Positions 7,701-15,017 of a stretch of DNA of 16,448 bases are shown in pieces (the stretch's first letter is position 1; each line of letters starts with the position of its first letter). The DNA is from JAGTVB01 sp964624765 (GTDB lineage: Bacteria > Pseudomonadota > Gammaproteobacteria > HK1), in assembly GCA_964624765.1 (NCBI GenBank), contig CAZUZO010000083.1:1-16448 (forward strand). Reading direction: 5' to 3'. The position numbers and the translations under genes were made by a program. Below the pieces are notes generated by a model. The model saw only the letters and a program-made list of their open reading frames with translations, ran no database searches and was not told the origin of the DNA.

Positions 7701-7843
7701 GAGGTTGTGACAAAACCGTCGCAGGCGGCTCGGGGGCCAGGCGAACGGCGCGACGCGGAGAGACCGACCAGACCGATAGGCAAGGAGCGAGCACCGTCCG
7801 CCTTGCTCTCGGGCTGCTCGCTACGGTTTTTTCACAACTCCTC
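7701..7843 (+). repeat. R1 dispersed repeat, copy D
   Basis: This copy is about 143 bp, with left end GAGGTTGTGACAAAACC and right end GGTTTTTTCACAACTCCTC as inverted repeats. The interior aligns with copy B (GCCAGGCG.ACGGCGCGA, AGGAGCGAGCACCG). It fills most of the space between the aspS stop (5 bp away) and the ABC ATPase gene. Confidence 0.82.
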
Positions 7844-7848
7844 AGACA

Positions 7849-9624
7849 TCATGGGGTCGGCATGGGGCGCAAGCGGATACCGAGTTCCCTCAATTGTGCC
7901 TCCTCCACAGACGCCGGCGCTCCGGTGAGGGGACACTGCGCCGTTTGCGTCTTGGGAAAAGCGATCACTTCCCTGATGGAGGATGAGCCGGTCATCAACA
8001 TGGCCAGACGATCGAGCCCAAAAGCGATCCCGCCATGGGGTGGGCAACCATATTTGAGCGCCTCCAGGAGAAAACCAAACCTCGATAGTGCCGTCTCTTC
8101 ATCGATGCCCAGAATACGAAACACCGCCATCTGCATATCCCGGTGATGGATGCGGATCGACCCACCCCCCAATTCCGTGCCATTGAGTACCAGATCGTAT
8201 GCCCGAGAGGGACAGTCGCGGGGAGCCGCCTCCAAGAGATCGAGGCTATCCGTGTCGGGCGCCGTGAAGGGATGATGTAAGGCCAGCCAGCGCTGCTCAT
8301 CGGCGCTCCACTCAAACATCGGAAAACCCGTGATCCAAACCGGCCGCCAGCCGTACTCCACCAAGCTAAAATCATGGCCCAAGCGCACCCGCAGCGCTCC
8401 CAGGGCTTCATCGACGATGCGCGCCGTATCGGCACCGAAAAAGATGATGTCTCCACTTTGCGCGCCGGTGCGGGCGAGGATCTCGGCCAAGGTGTCGTCG
8501 GAGAGATATTTTACGATGGGTGATTGCAGCCCTTCGCGCCCGGCGCTGGCATCCCGTACCTTGATATACGCGAGCCCTTTCGCCCCGTAGATTCCCACAA
8601 AGTGCGTGTATTCGTCGAGGGCCGAGCGCGATAGCTGCTCGCCCCCCGGTAGCCGGAGGGCGGCCACGCGGCCCGAGGGATCGTTGGCAGGCTCTGAAAA
8701 CACCTTGAATTTCACCGCGGCCATCAGGTCGCCCACCTCCACGAGCTCCAGGGGAATTCGCAGATCGGGCCGATCGGTGCCAAAGCGACGCATCGCCTGG
8801 CGGTAGGTAAGGCGAGGAAACGGCTCGTGCAACGGCACTTCCACGACCTTAGCGAACAAGTCACGGATCATGGCTTCCGCGACCGCCATCACCCCTTCCT
8901 CATCCACGAAGGATAACTCGAGATCGAGCTGGGTAAACTCCGGTTGTCGATCGGCGCGCAAATCTTCGTCGCGAAAGCAGCGGGCGATTTGGTAATACCG
9001 ATCAAAGCCGGACATCATGAGCAGCTGTTTGAAAAGCTGTGGGGACTGGGGCAAGGCGAAGAACCGACCTTGTTGGGTACGGCTAGGCACCAGATAGTCG
9101 CGCGCGCCCTCGGGCGTGGCGCGGGTCAGAATCGGCGTCTCCAAGTCCAGGAAACCTTGGGCATCCAGGAACGTCCGCAGCGTCTGCATAATGCGCGTAC
9201 GCACCTGCAGCCGCTCCTGCATGATGGGGCGCCGTAGATCGAGATAGCGAAAACGCAGTCGAACCTCTTCGTTGACGTCCTCTTCATCCAATTGGAACGG
9301 AGGTGTCTCAGAGGTGTTCAAAACCTCCACCTCGACTGCGTGCAGCTCCACCGCCCCGGTGGGAAGCTCTGGATTCTCGGTGCCTGGAGGCCGTGCACGC
9401 ACGCGCCCGCGGATCCGCAACACGAACTCATGGCGAATTCGACTGGCGGTGTGCAGTGCCTCGGGCGGTTGACCGTCGAAAACCGCCTGGATGAGCCCCT
9501 TCCGGTCGCGCACATCGATGAAAACCACACCGCCATGGTCGCGCAGGCGATGAGCCCACCCGCACACCACGACGGTTTGATCGATAAGGGATTCGTTTAC
9601 CTGACCGCAGTAGTGTGTGCGCAC
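7849..9624 (-). CDS. aspS: Aspartyl-tRNA synthetase
   Basis: This class II synthetase charges tRNA-Asp. With GTG at 9624 it is 591 aa, typical for the bacterial type. The N-terminal OB-fold anticodon domain (about 1-105) shows GWAHRLRDHGGVVFIDVRDR. Motif 1 lies around FLDLETPILTRATPEGARDY (152-177), motif 2 is RCFRDEDLRADRQPEFTQ (215-232), then the bacterial GAD insertion, and motif 3 is GIAFGLDRLAMLM near the end. GTG was chosen because it gives the usual start VRTHYCGQ with a GAGAG ribosome site. The frame extends further upstream, but that part lies in the M1 repeat. It follows the DUF502 gene, a common gammaproteobacterial order, but is separated from it by the inserted M1 element. Confidence 0.96.
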   Translation of the reverse strand: MRTHYCGQVNESLIDQTVVVCGWAHRLRDHGGVVFIDVRDRKGLIQAVFDGQPPEALHTASRIRHEFVLRIRGRVRARPPGTENPELPTGAVELHAVEVEVLNTSETPPFQLDEEDVNEEVRLRFRYLDLRRPIMQERLQVRTRIMQTLRTFLDAQGFLDLETPILTRATPEGARDYLVPSRTQQGRFFALPQSPQLFKQLLMMSGFDRYYQIARCFRDEDLRADRQPEFTQLDLELSFVDEEGVMAVAEAMIRDLFAKVVEVPLHEPFPRLTYRQAMRRFGTDRPDLRIPLELVEVGDLMAAVKFKVFSEPANDPSGRVAALRLPGGEQLSRSALDEYTHFVGIYGAKGLAYIKVRDASAGREGLQSPIVKYLSDDTLAEILARTGAQSGDIIFFGADTARIVDEALGALRVRLGHDFSLVEYGWRPVWITGFPMFEWSADEQRWLALHHPFTAPDTDSLDLLEAAPRDCPSRAYDLVLNGTELGGGSIRIHHRDMQMAVFRILGIDEETALSRFGFLLEALKYGCPPHGGIAFGLDRLAMLMTGSSSIREVIAFPKTQTAQCPLTGAPASVEEAQLRELGIRLRPMPTP

Positions 9625-9661
9625 GATTGACTCTCGGTTCGATAAGCCGGCGTAAGACTTA

Positions 9662-9878
9662 GAAGCTGTTTCAAAAACTGCTGCGCTTGCCATAGCTGCG
9701 TTGCGCGGCGGCTCAGAATCCTCATGTACTCCCTTGTACACTGCGGTTGTGACTCGCCCCATCCATGGGGCTCGCCCCTTCGGGGCCAGCTTGCAGCTGT
9801 TCAAAATCGTTCCGGACGATTTTGTCGCCGCCGTGCGCCTTGCTCTGCCGGCGCTCGCGACATTTTTAAAACAGCTTC
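9662..9878 (+). mobile_element. M1, small inverted-repeat element (MITE-like) between DUF502 gene and aspS
   Basis: This is a 217-bp non-coding element. The left end GAAGCTGTTTCAAAAA and the right end TTTTTAAAACAGCTTC are inverted repeats matching at 15 of 16 positions, flanked on both sides by TTA (9659-9661 and 9879-9881), a likely target-site duplication. The interior holds the motif TGTACTCCCTTGTACA, shared with M2. The right-hand TTA supplies the TAA stop of the DUF502 gene. No transposase is encoded, so it would need one in trans. The name is local to this annotation. Confidence 0.75.
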
Positions 9879-10541
9879 TTAGGGATGGTACGGGTCGGCA
9901 CCGTCGGCCGCAAGGACAGCTTTGGCTTTCGGGGCTTCTGGCGACCAGACAGGAACCACCACCCCCATGGAAATGATCATCTTTAAACCCTCGTCGATGG
10001 TCATGTCCAGCTCCACGACATCCTCACGCGGCACCATGAGAATAAAGCCTGAGGTAGGGTTAGGTGTCGTCGGCAGAAACACGGCGACCACATCGGCTCC
10101 GGTTTTCGACTGCACCTCGCCTAGACTCTCCGCCGTCAGCAGGGCCAAGCACCAGATACCACGCCGAGGAAATTCCACTAACACGACCTTACGAAAGGAT
10201 CTGCCGCCCGAGGAAAACATCGCCTCCACCACCTGCTTGACGGCGCTATAGATGTTGCGCACCAGTGGAATGCGCGCCAGGATCCCTTCCCAAATGGCCA
10301 CCAAGCGCCGCCCCAACAGATTCGCCACCGTGATGCCTGTCAGCAGCATGATCAAGAGCGACAGCAACAGACCGATGCCGGGAATATGCACGCCAAACAA
10401 AGCATCGGGACGCCATGGGGGCGGCAACAAAAGCACCGTGCGGTCCATGATGTCCACCAACACCTTCACCACCAACACGGTAATGCCGAGCGGCAGCCAT
10501 ACCAATAGGCCCGCTATCAGATAGCGTCGCAAATGGCTCAT
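9879..10541 (-). CDS. DUF502 family inner-membrane protein
   Basis: This 220-aa protein has two transmembrane helices near the N-terminus (about 8-29 and 52-77). A conserved block ARIPLVRNIYSAVKQVVEAM (89-108) and a soluble C-terminal domain follow, with the family-typical VAVFLPTTPNPTSGFILMVP. DUF502 members are conserved but of unknown function and often sit next to aspS and fmdB, as here. It starts 75 bp after fmdB stops and probably shares its transcript. The TAA stop is formed by the TTA flank of the M1 repeat, so the last residues (ADGADPYHP) may not be the ancestral end. Confidence 0.85.
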   Translation of the reverse strand: MSHLRRYLIAGLLVWLPLGITVLVVKVLVDIMDRTVLLLPPPWRPDALFGVHIPGIGLLLSLLIMLLTGITVANLLGRRLVAIWEGILARIPLVRNIYSAVKQVVEAMFSSGGRSFRKVVLVEFPRRGIWCLALLTAESLGEVQSKTGADVVAVFLPTTPNPTSGFILMVPREDVVELDMTIDEGLKMIISMGVVVPVWSPEAPKAKAVLAADGADPYHP

Positions 10542-10616
10542 GGCGTATGCGGGCGTTCAGTCAAACCGGCGGGCGGAAACCCGATCGCAGGTACAGGATG
10601 CCAAGCATCGGGGCCG

Positions 10617-10940
10617 TCAGCCGGTACTGGCTTCGCTGGCAGCCGCGCTGGCGCAGGTTTCTTGCTGACGGCTCGTTGTCTCCTCCTTCTTTTCTCCACC
10701 CGAGGCCTCCTTTCCACCATCGTCCTTGCTTTTCACGCTAGCGGGTTTCGGTTTGCCCTTGTCCCTGAAATCAGTCACATACCAGCCGGTGCCCTTCAGG
10801 CGAAAGCCGGCGGCCGACACCATCTTACGCAAAGTCGGTTGATTGCAGTTATCGCACGTCTCCAGGGGCGGATCATTCATTCTCTGAATGGTTTCCAGGC
10901 GGTGACCGCAGGCAGAGCATTCATATTCGTAGATGGGCAT
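10617..10940 (-). CDS. FmdB-family zinc ribbon regulatory protein
   Basis: This 107-aa protein starts MPIYEYECSACGH, the hallmark FmdB/CxxC_CxxC zinc ribbon, with Cys8/Cys11 and Cys29/Cys32 (TCDNCNQ) as ligands. RKMVSAAGFRLKGTGWYVTDF follows, typical of the family, then a low-complexity charged tail rich in K, E, S and A. The ATG at 10940 was chosen because it gives the family start and has a good ribosome site (AGAAGGA); a start six codons upstream is possible. It is the first gene of the fmdB-DUF502-aspS cluster. Function is unclear beyond a putative regulatory role. Confidence 0.9.
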   Translation of the reverse strand: MPIYEYECSACGHRLETIQRMNDPPLETCDNCNQPTLRKMVSAAGFRLKGTGWYVTDFRDKGKPKPASVKSKDDGGKEASGGEKKEETTSRQQETCASAAASEASTG

Positions 10941-11334
10941 AGCCGTCCTTCTCGTCATGCTGTTGCAACGAAGCCTGCAAGATAAGGGCCCTCCAGCTGT
11001 TTTTCAAGCTTACGTTAACCACATTAGCAAGCGCCACCGAACGCGCGTCGCAGAGCCTCACCGCACGCATCCATTGGCCACCTCGGTCATTTCATGACCG
11101 TCGCGCGGGCTCACGGTCGGTGCCCGTTCGGTCCTGACGAAACCATACCCTCTGGCCGGTACGGCAGCACCAGCGAAGCTCTGCACCGGAGTCAATGCGT
11201 TCTGCTGACTAATCCGTTGAGTCCAGATGAATACGCCCGTCGGTAGTGCTCCAGATGTGGCGATGTAACTGATCAACTTTCATTTAATGAATGGGTTGCA
11301 AATCCTCGTATCCACCTCGCAAACGCTACCCGCC
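10941..11334. other. Intergenic region upstream of fmdB, no gene supported
   Basis: The region presumably carries the promoter of the fmdB-DUF502-aspS genes. A 72-codon minus-strand frame (11058-11276) has no recognisable motif or ribosome site and was not accepted. Confidence 0.35.
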
Positions 11335-11437
11335 CGTCATTCCGGCTTCCCAGCCGGAATCCAGGCGCCAAGGATGGCTACGCTCGAGCAAGCCATACGT
11401 TGACCGATCTCGACGACTCTCTATCGCGGGCATGACG
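11335..11437. repeat. Dispersed hairpin repeat (CGTCATTCC...GGCATGACG type)
   Basis: The segment opens CGTCATTCCGGC and closes GCGGGCATGACG. Near its left end lies the hairpin ATTCCGGCT-TCCC-AGCCGGAAT (11339-11360) followed by CCAGG. This is the build of the common GTCATTCC(C)GC...GGAATCCAG interspersed repeats of many proteobacterial genomes (established knowledge). It sits about 110 bp upstream of tRNA-Lys. Only one copy is in the window. Confidence 0.6.
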
Positions 11438-11550
11438 ACCGACATGACGGCGAGAACTAATTCACCGTGCCCCTGCACCGCTCGGGGTTCCTGTGCCTTC
11501 CAGAGTCGGGTATCATTGGCGACCCGTCCCGAATAAGAATCCTCCCTCAT

Positions 11551-11626
11551 GGGCCGTTAGCTCAGTCGGTAGAGCATCGGACTTTTAATCCGCTGGTCGC
11601 AGGTTCGACTCCTGCACGGCCCACCA
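11551..11626 (+). tRNA. tRNA-Lys (TTT)
   Basis: The 76-nt cloverleaf has acceptor GGGCCGT/ACGGCCC, D-arm GCTC/GAGC, T-arm GCAGG/CCTGC around TTCGACT, and discriminator A with encoded CCA. The anticodon loop CTTTTAA gives anticodon TTT. It stands alone, with no neighbouring tRNA. Its 3' end marks the change from core to accessory sequence; an integrase stub lies 150 bp beyond, so the 3' end is a likely attachment site. Confidence 0.97.
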
Positions 11627-11778
11627 GTTTTAAAACAAGTACTTACGGTCACTTCATCGACCCGCATTTTTTGCCCCTTGCGTAAATTCTGCGTGACCCC
11701 CGGTCAAACGGCGGACCGTTTATCCGTTGGTCGTGCGTAATTCGCGAAAGGTTTTGCGCGCCTTGCGTGACCCCCTTT

Positions 11779-11904
11779 CTAGCTTACGTTGAGCCGGCGT
11801 AATACGACCAATTCCGGCCTACCCTGATCCCGTTCACACACCCGATTGGCGGCTTCCATGAGCCGTGATAACTCGGGCGCCGAGTAATGGGTCGTCATCC
11901 GTCC
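11779..11904 (-). pseudogene. C-terminal stub of a tyrosine integrase
   Basis: The last 39 to 42 codons on the minus strand read RMTTHYSAPELSRLMEAANRV and then CERDQGRPELVVLRR before a TAG stop. This resembles the C-terminal end of many phage/island integrases, where the Tyr of MTxHYS is the catalytic nucleophile (family knowledge). The rest of the gene is gone: at about 11900-11911 the sequence switches to an IS630-type transposase on the opposite strand. The stop faces tRNA-Lys, consistent with an element integrated at that tRNA. The nucleophile is present but the fragment cannot act alone. Confidence 0.65.
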
Positions 11905-12480
11905 CGAGCGGTGGTGTGCCTGGATGAACTCAGCAAGCAGTTGGTGGCGGAGATCCGCCGCCCCCTGCCGGCCGGGCCGGGTGAACCCGAACGAGTGGAT
12001 TACGAATACGAACGCCGGGGAACCGCCAACCTGTTTCTGACCTGCAAACCCTTGGTCGGGCGCCCCCATGTCACCGTGACCGAACAACGCACCGCCGTGG
12101 ACTTTGCCAAGGAAGTGCGCGACCTGCTGGAGGTCCGTTATCCGCACGCCGAGAAGGTGGTCTTGGTGATGGACAATTTGAACACTCACAAACTCGCCGC
12201 CCTGTACGAGGCCTTCGAACCAACCCTGGCCCGGTCCCTCATCGAACGGCTGGAAATTCATCACACCCCCAAACACGGCAGTTGGTTGAACATGGCCGAG
12301 ATCGAACTGAACGTCCCAAGTCGGCAGTGTCTGGACCGCCGCATCTCCGACGCCGACACCCTGACCCAGGAGGTGGCCTCCTGGGAGCAGGACCGTAACG
12401 CCAACCCCCAGCCGGTGAATTGGCGCTTCACCACCCCCGATGCCCGCATCAAGCTCAAGCGCCTCTATCCGTCAATTTAG
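11905..12480 (+). pseudogene. IS630-family transposase, N-terminal half missing
   Basis: The frame (usable from about 11905, stop TAG at 12478-12480) keeps the whole DDE endonuclease domain. First Asp is in VVCLDE, second in VVLVMDNLNTH and the Glu in GSWLNMAEIE, all in the expected IS630/DDE_3 spacing, with DYEYERRGTANLF between. It ends DARIKLKRLYPSI, typical of the family's C-terminus. The N-terminal helix-turn-helix half (roughly 150 residues) is absent, so it should not bind IS ends. An ATG at 11887 opens the frame but lies in the integrase stub. No ribosome site or IS terminal repeat was identified. M2 follows directly. Confidence 0.85.
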
Positions 12481-12486
12481 GACGGG

Positions 12487-12608
12487 TGAGGCACTAGCGA
12501 CATTGGGCGGCGGCTCTCAATCCTTGTACTCCCTTGTACATTGCGGTTCCTCGCCGCTCGTGCGCCTTGTACCCTCCCATGGCTCGCGATACCTGGTATA
12601 ACCGCTTC
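12487..12608 (+). repeat. M2, shorter relative of element M1
   Basis: This copy of about 120 bp shares with M1 the order GGCGGCGGCTC, TGTACTCCCTTGTACA (TGTACATTGCGGTT here), GTGCGCCTTG, GGCTCGCGA and a right end CGCTTC followed by TTA. The inner part of M1 is missing and the left end is degraded, so its left boundary is approximate. It lies right after the IS630 stop, and its right-hand TTA (12609-12611) is the TAA stop of a minus-strand frame. Confidence 0.6.
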
Positions 12609-12788
12609 TTAAGGTAGAGACGCCATCCGTTTCCAACCGAGCACGTAGGCATTGAGCACCCAGTGCCTGCCGCCTCTTTGCACTAGCCCAACCTGTCTCG
12701 CATAGTCCCCTGGCCACTTCTGGTTGAGGAAGTTCTGCTCCGCCAGTTCAAGCGAGCCGTTGTTGAGGTCAACCTTATTGTGAGGAGC
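12609..12788 (-). pseudogene. Unrecognised coding remnant, C-terminal piece
   Basis: Minus-strand frame of 59 codons without an acceptable start codon near its N-terminus. It reads protein-like (for example LELAEQNFLNQKWPGDYARQ and HWVLNAYVLGWKRM). It is cut off upstream by an in-frame TAA at 12789-12791 and ends at the TAA provided by M2. I do not recognise the family. It is most simply a relic of an older gene left in the island. Confidence 0.35.
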
Positions 12789-12794
12789 TTACCG

Positions 12795-13555
12795 ATGTGG
12801 GTTGGCAAGAAGAGAAATCGCAAACTGAAGTCCGGTCCAACGACGCAGGACAAAAAACTGCTGCTGACCATCACTGGGGAAATCTTTCACCCGACACGAC
12901 TATACTACCAGGTGTCTGACCAAGATACCGTGCTGCGTATCTTTCGTAGGTTGAACTGCGTGGAGTACGATAAGACCTACAGTCGGTGGGTTTGGCATTA
13001 TCAAGGGGAAGCCAAGGCGCTCAAGTTCAGTCAAACGCCCATGTCCCTCCCCAAGGGGTTAGGGCCCATCGTTCTCGGCTCTTTTTTCCTAACATCGAAC
13101 AACGAGGTCCATCTCGACGTGCGCTCGTTCGACCCGCACCACCAAAGCAGTCGTATTATTCGACCGGTATCTTCCGAGAAACGTGGCTAAAGTTAAGGAT
13201 ATCGCGATCGTGAATGCGTGCTTCGAATACACGACCAAGGTGCCAACAAACTTCGATGCATTCTTTGAGACGGACAGGGTCAAACAGCAAAAACCGCAGG
13301 CGGTATCAGAGGCACTGGAGCCATTGCAGGCAATCGCTGACGTTCAAGAGAGACGCGCTCGAGTGTCAACCCATATGTAAAGGGATGATGAAGGCGCGTC
13401 TTCCGGACGTGGAGCGGTTTCCACCCCCCTCCTATGAGGACGGCATTCAGTCCCTCGAGCTAGCGCTTAGAACGAGAGAGATCATATCGCTTGAACATTG
13501 GAAGGGGAATGAGCGCTTCTCAATGTTTGACGTCATCGGCAGCCTGGTGCGATAG
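12795..13555 (+). pseudogene. Hypothetical gene apparently broken by two frameshifts
   Basis: It starts ATG at 12795 with an excellent ribosome site (GAGGAG, 7 bases away). The first frame gives 131 codons to a stop at 13190, but its last 20 or so codons look unlike protein. The next frame over carries KAVVLFDRYLPRNVAKVKD and on to FDAFFETDR, ending at 13380. The third frame carries LPDVERFPPPSYEDGIQSLE to VIGSLVR, ending at 13555. Removing one C from the CCC at 13133-13135 and one base near 13378 joins all three into about 253 residues. No known domain is recognised; the protein looks soluble, with a basic N-terminus (MWVGKKRNRKLK). The alternatives are three small genes or sequencing errors at short runs. 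Confidence 0.6.
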
Positions 13556-13916
13556 TGGCGGATTCCATTATCCTTATCACCACTCTTCTCACCCAAAGAA
13601 GAGGATGGTGTGTTCCCCGGCTAAGCGGATGGCGATGTTTGGTTATCCCGAGGAAGACGATTTGGGTAAGTTCATAAACCAAGGGCACTCGCAGCGCCCA
13701 TCCTACCACGCAATCACACCGACCTGGCCACGATTGAGGGCCTTGTTGAAACGTTGCGTGTGCTCGCAGTTGTGCGGTACGCGCACGCGTGAGGCTGCAA
13801 GCGCATGCCTTGCTCCTAGAACGCATTGAGTTAAGACATTAAGAACCCTTACTTCAATCTCTTGAGAGGGGCAAGAACCCCGCTGCAGCAAACGCAAAAG
13901 CAAACCATCGTCTGGT
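13556..13916. other. Gap with possible decayed coding sequence
   Basis: No intact gene is seen. A plus-strand stretch around 13690-13852 reads protein-like across a frame change (NHTDLATIEGLVETLRVLAV then LQAHALLLERIELRH), suggesting the end of a decayed gene. It has no start or ribosome site and I cannot name it. Confidence 0.25.
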
Positions 13917-14516
13917 ATGAAGCTGAAACGAAACGATCAGTGTCCGTGTGGAAGTCGAAAGAAGTATAAAAACTGCTGTTATCTGGATCCTGCCAAAAAC
14001 GCGGAAATAGTTAGAGCTGCTTCTGCTGCTACCAACTGGGAGGAGATGATTGAGCTGCTATCAGAACCAATGAAAGTATATAAACTAAAGGTGGTATTAG
14101 TTCGGGTGGGTCCGCAGGAGATCGAGGAAGAGGTATCGAGAACGTTCGAAGTGGGAGCGGATCATACCCTGTACAACCTTCATATGGATGTTCAAAATGC
14201 GTTTAATTGGGACAATGATCACTTGTTTTCGTTCTATTTAGGTGGAAAATTATTCGACCGAGCCAATGAGTATTCTGGTGATCCCTTAGGTGGGCACATC
14301 ATGCCAAGAATAGGCCCGCCATCTAAATCGGCGGCAGCAACTCAGATCAGAGATTTGCAGCTTACTGAAAACGCAACATTTTTGTACCTTTTCGATTATG
14401 GCGACGAGTTAGTTCACGAAATCATCGTGGAACAAATACGTGATAAAAACGATCAAGATAAGACGCTTCCGAGCATAGTAAACAAAGTAGGAAAACCTCC
14501 ACCTCAGTATGGGTAA
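13917..14516 (+). CDS. SEC-C motif and plasmid pRiA4b ORF3-like domain protein
   Basis: This 199-aa protein opens with a SEC-C zinc motif, MKLKRNDQCPCGSRKKYKNCC, with Cys9, Cys11, Cys20 and Cys21 as ligands. A pRiA4b ORF3-like domain follows (about 52-190): VYKLKVVLVRV, a VGADHTLYNLHMDVQNAFNW segment, and FLYLFDYGDELVHEIIVE, where YDFGDxWxHxI is the family pattern. The domain is common on plasmids, islands and near transposons; its function is unknown. The tail (VNKVGKPPPQYG) stops early compared with members that go on with more acidic residues. Base composition is clearly more AT-rich than the core genes, a sign of transfer. No strong ribosome site is visible before the ATG. Confidence 0.8.
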   Translation: MKLKRNDQCPCGSRKKYKNCCYLDPAKNAEIVRAASAATNWEEMIELLSEPMKVYKLKVVLVRVGPQEIEEEVSRTFEVGADHTLYNLHMDVQNAFNWDNDHLFSFYLGGKLFDRANEYSGDPLGGHIMPRIGPPSKSAAATQIRDLQLTENATFLYLFDYGDELVHEIIVEQIRDKNDQDKTLPSIVNKVGKPPPQYG

Positions 14517-14561
14517 ATTAGGCCGGTTATTGGATTGCTACCAGCCAGCTAGCGAACGATG

Positions 14562-14756
14562 TCACGCTGTCCGACGAATCCCATTCAACACCTTGACCGC
14601 CTCTCCGGCAACATCTGAAGGGACCAAATGCGCACAGATCATCGTCGTCTTGAGGTCACTGTGGCCAGCAACATAAGCGATCTTTTGCAGCGAGACACCC
14701 GCCTGAGCCAAGCGACTGCAGAATGTGTGTCGGAACGTATGGAGCGTTTTCTTCCG
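14562..14756 (-). pseudogene. C-terminal stub of a second tyrosine recombinase, catalytic Tyr lost
   Basis: The minus-strand reading gives LHTFRHTFCSRLAQAGVSLQ, then AYVAGHSDLKTTMICAHLVP and a TGA stop. The HxxRHTF box and the GH motif of tyrosine recombinases are present. Where the family has the MRYAHL-type nucleophile there is MICAHL: TGT replaces TAT, so the catalytic Tyr is Cys. The frame is stopped upstream (TGA) a few codons before the Arg box, and no N-terminal part is seen. It differs in sequence from the stub at 11779, so two separate elements have been lost here. Confidence 0.75.
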
Positions 14757-15017
14757 TCAACACTCTTGACGAGCGAGCGGGCAGTCGCATAATCAGCAAA
14801 AGCACACGTTGAGTGAATGTTCGGTCGATTATCGACCATCAAGGCCAGCACCAGAACGCACCCTAACACCTTAAATCACTCACATGCAAATCCGTCCTAA
14901 AAGATGAGGCGGAGCGTTAACCGACCGTCAGGTTATTGAGATCTGGTTACCTGCTTAACCAACATCTCCGCTTCGAGGATCCAAAGCATAGATTAGTAAA
15001 CCTACTCACGCCACGAT
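14757..15017. other. Gap without a recognisable gene
   Basis: Between the recombinase stub and the next gene nothing convincing is seen on either strand; a minus-strand frame through it has no start, ribosome site or motif. It should contain the promoter of the gene at 15018. Confidence 0.3.

Noticed and set aside
7645..7794. Upstream extension of the ABC ATPase reading frame
   Set aside because: Its beginning lies inside R1 copy D and there is no family likeness before about the EVRCLTKRYGD segment.
9625..9804. Upstream extension of the aspS reading frame
   Set aside because: It runs into the M1 repeat; the GTG at 9624 gives the usual AspRS N-terminus with a ribosome site.
11058..11276. 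Minus-strand 72-codon frame upstream of fmdB
   Set aside because: No motif, no ribosome site and no coding-like composition.
11511..11516. TATCAT as a -10 box for tRNA-Lys
   Set aside because: No convincing -35 at the right distance, so a promoter cannot be supported.
11905..12276. Minus-strand frame opposite the IS630 transposase
   Set aside because: Only its last 39 to 42 codons (11779-11904) look like a real protein; the rest is antisense to the DDE domain.
14639..14869. Minus-strand 76-codon frame
   Set aside because: It is out of frame with the recombinase stub at 14562-14756, which explains the coding signal there.
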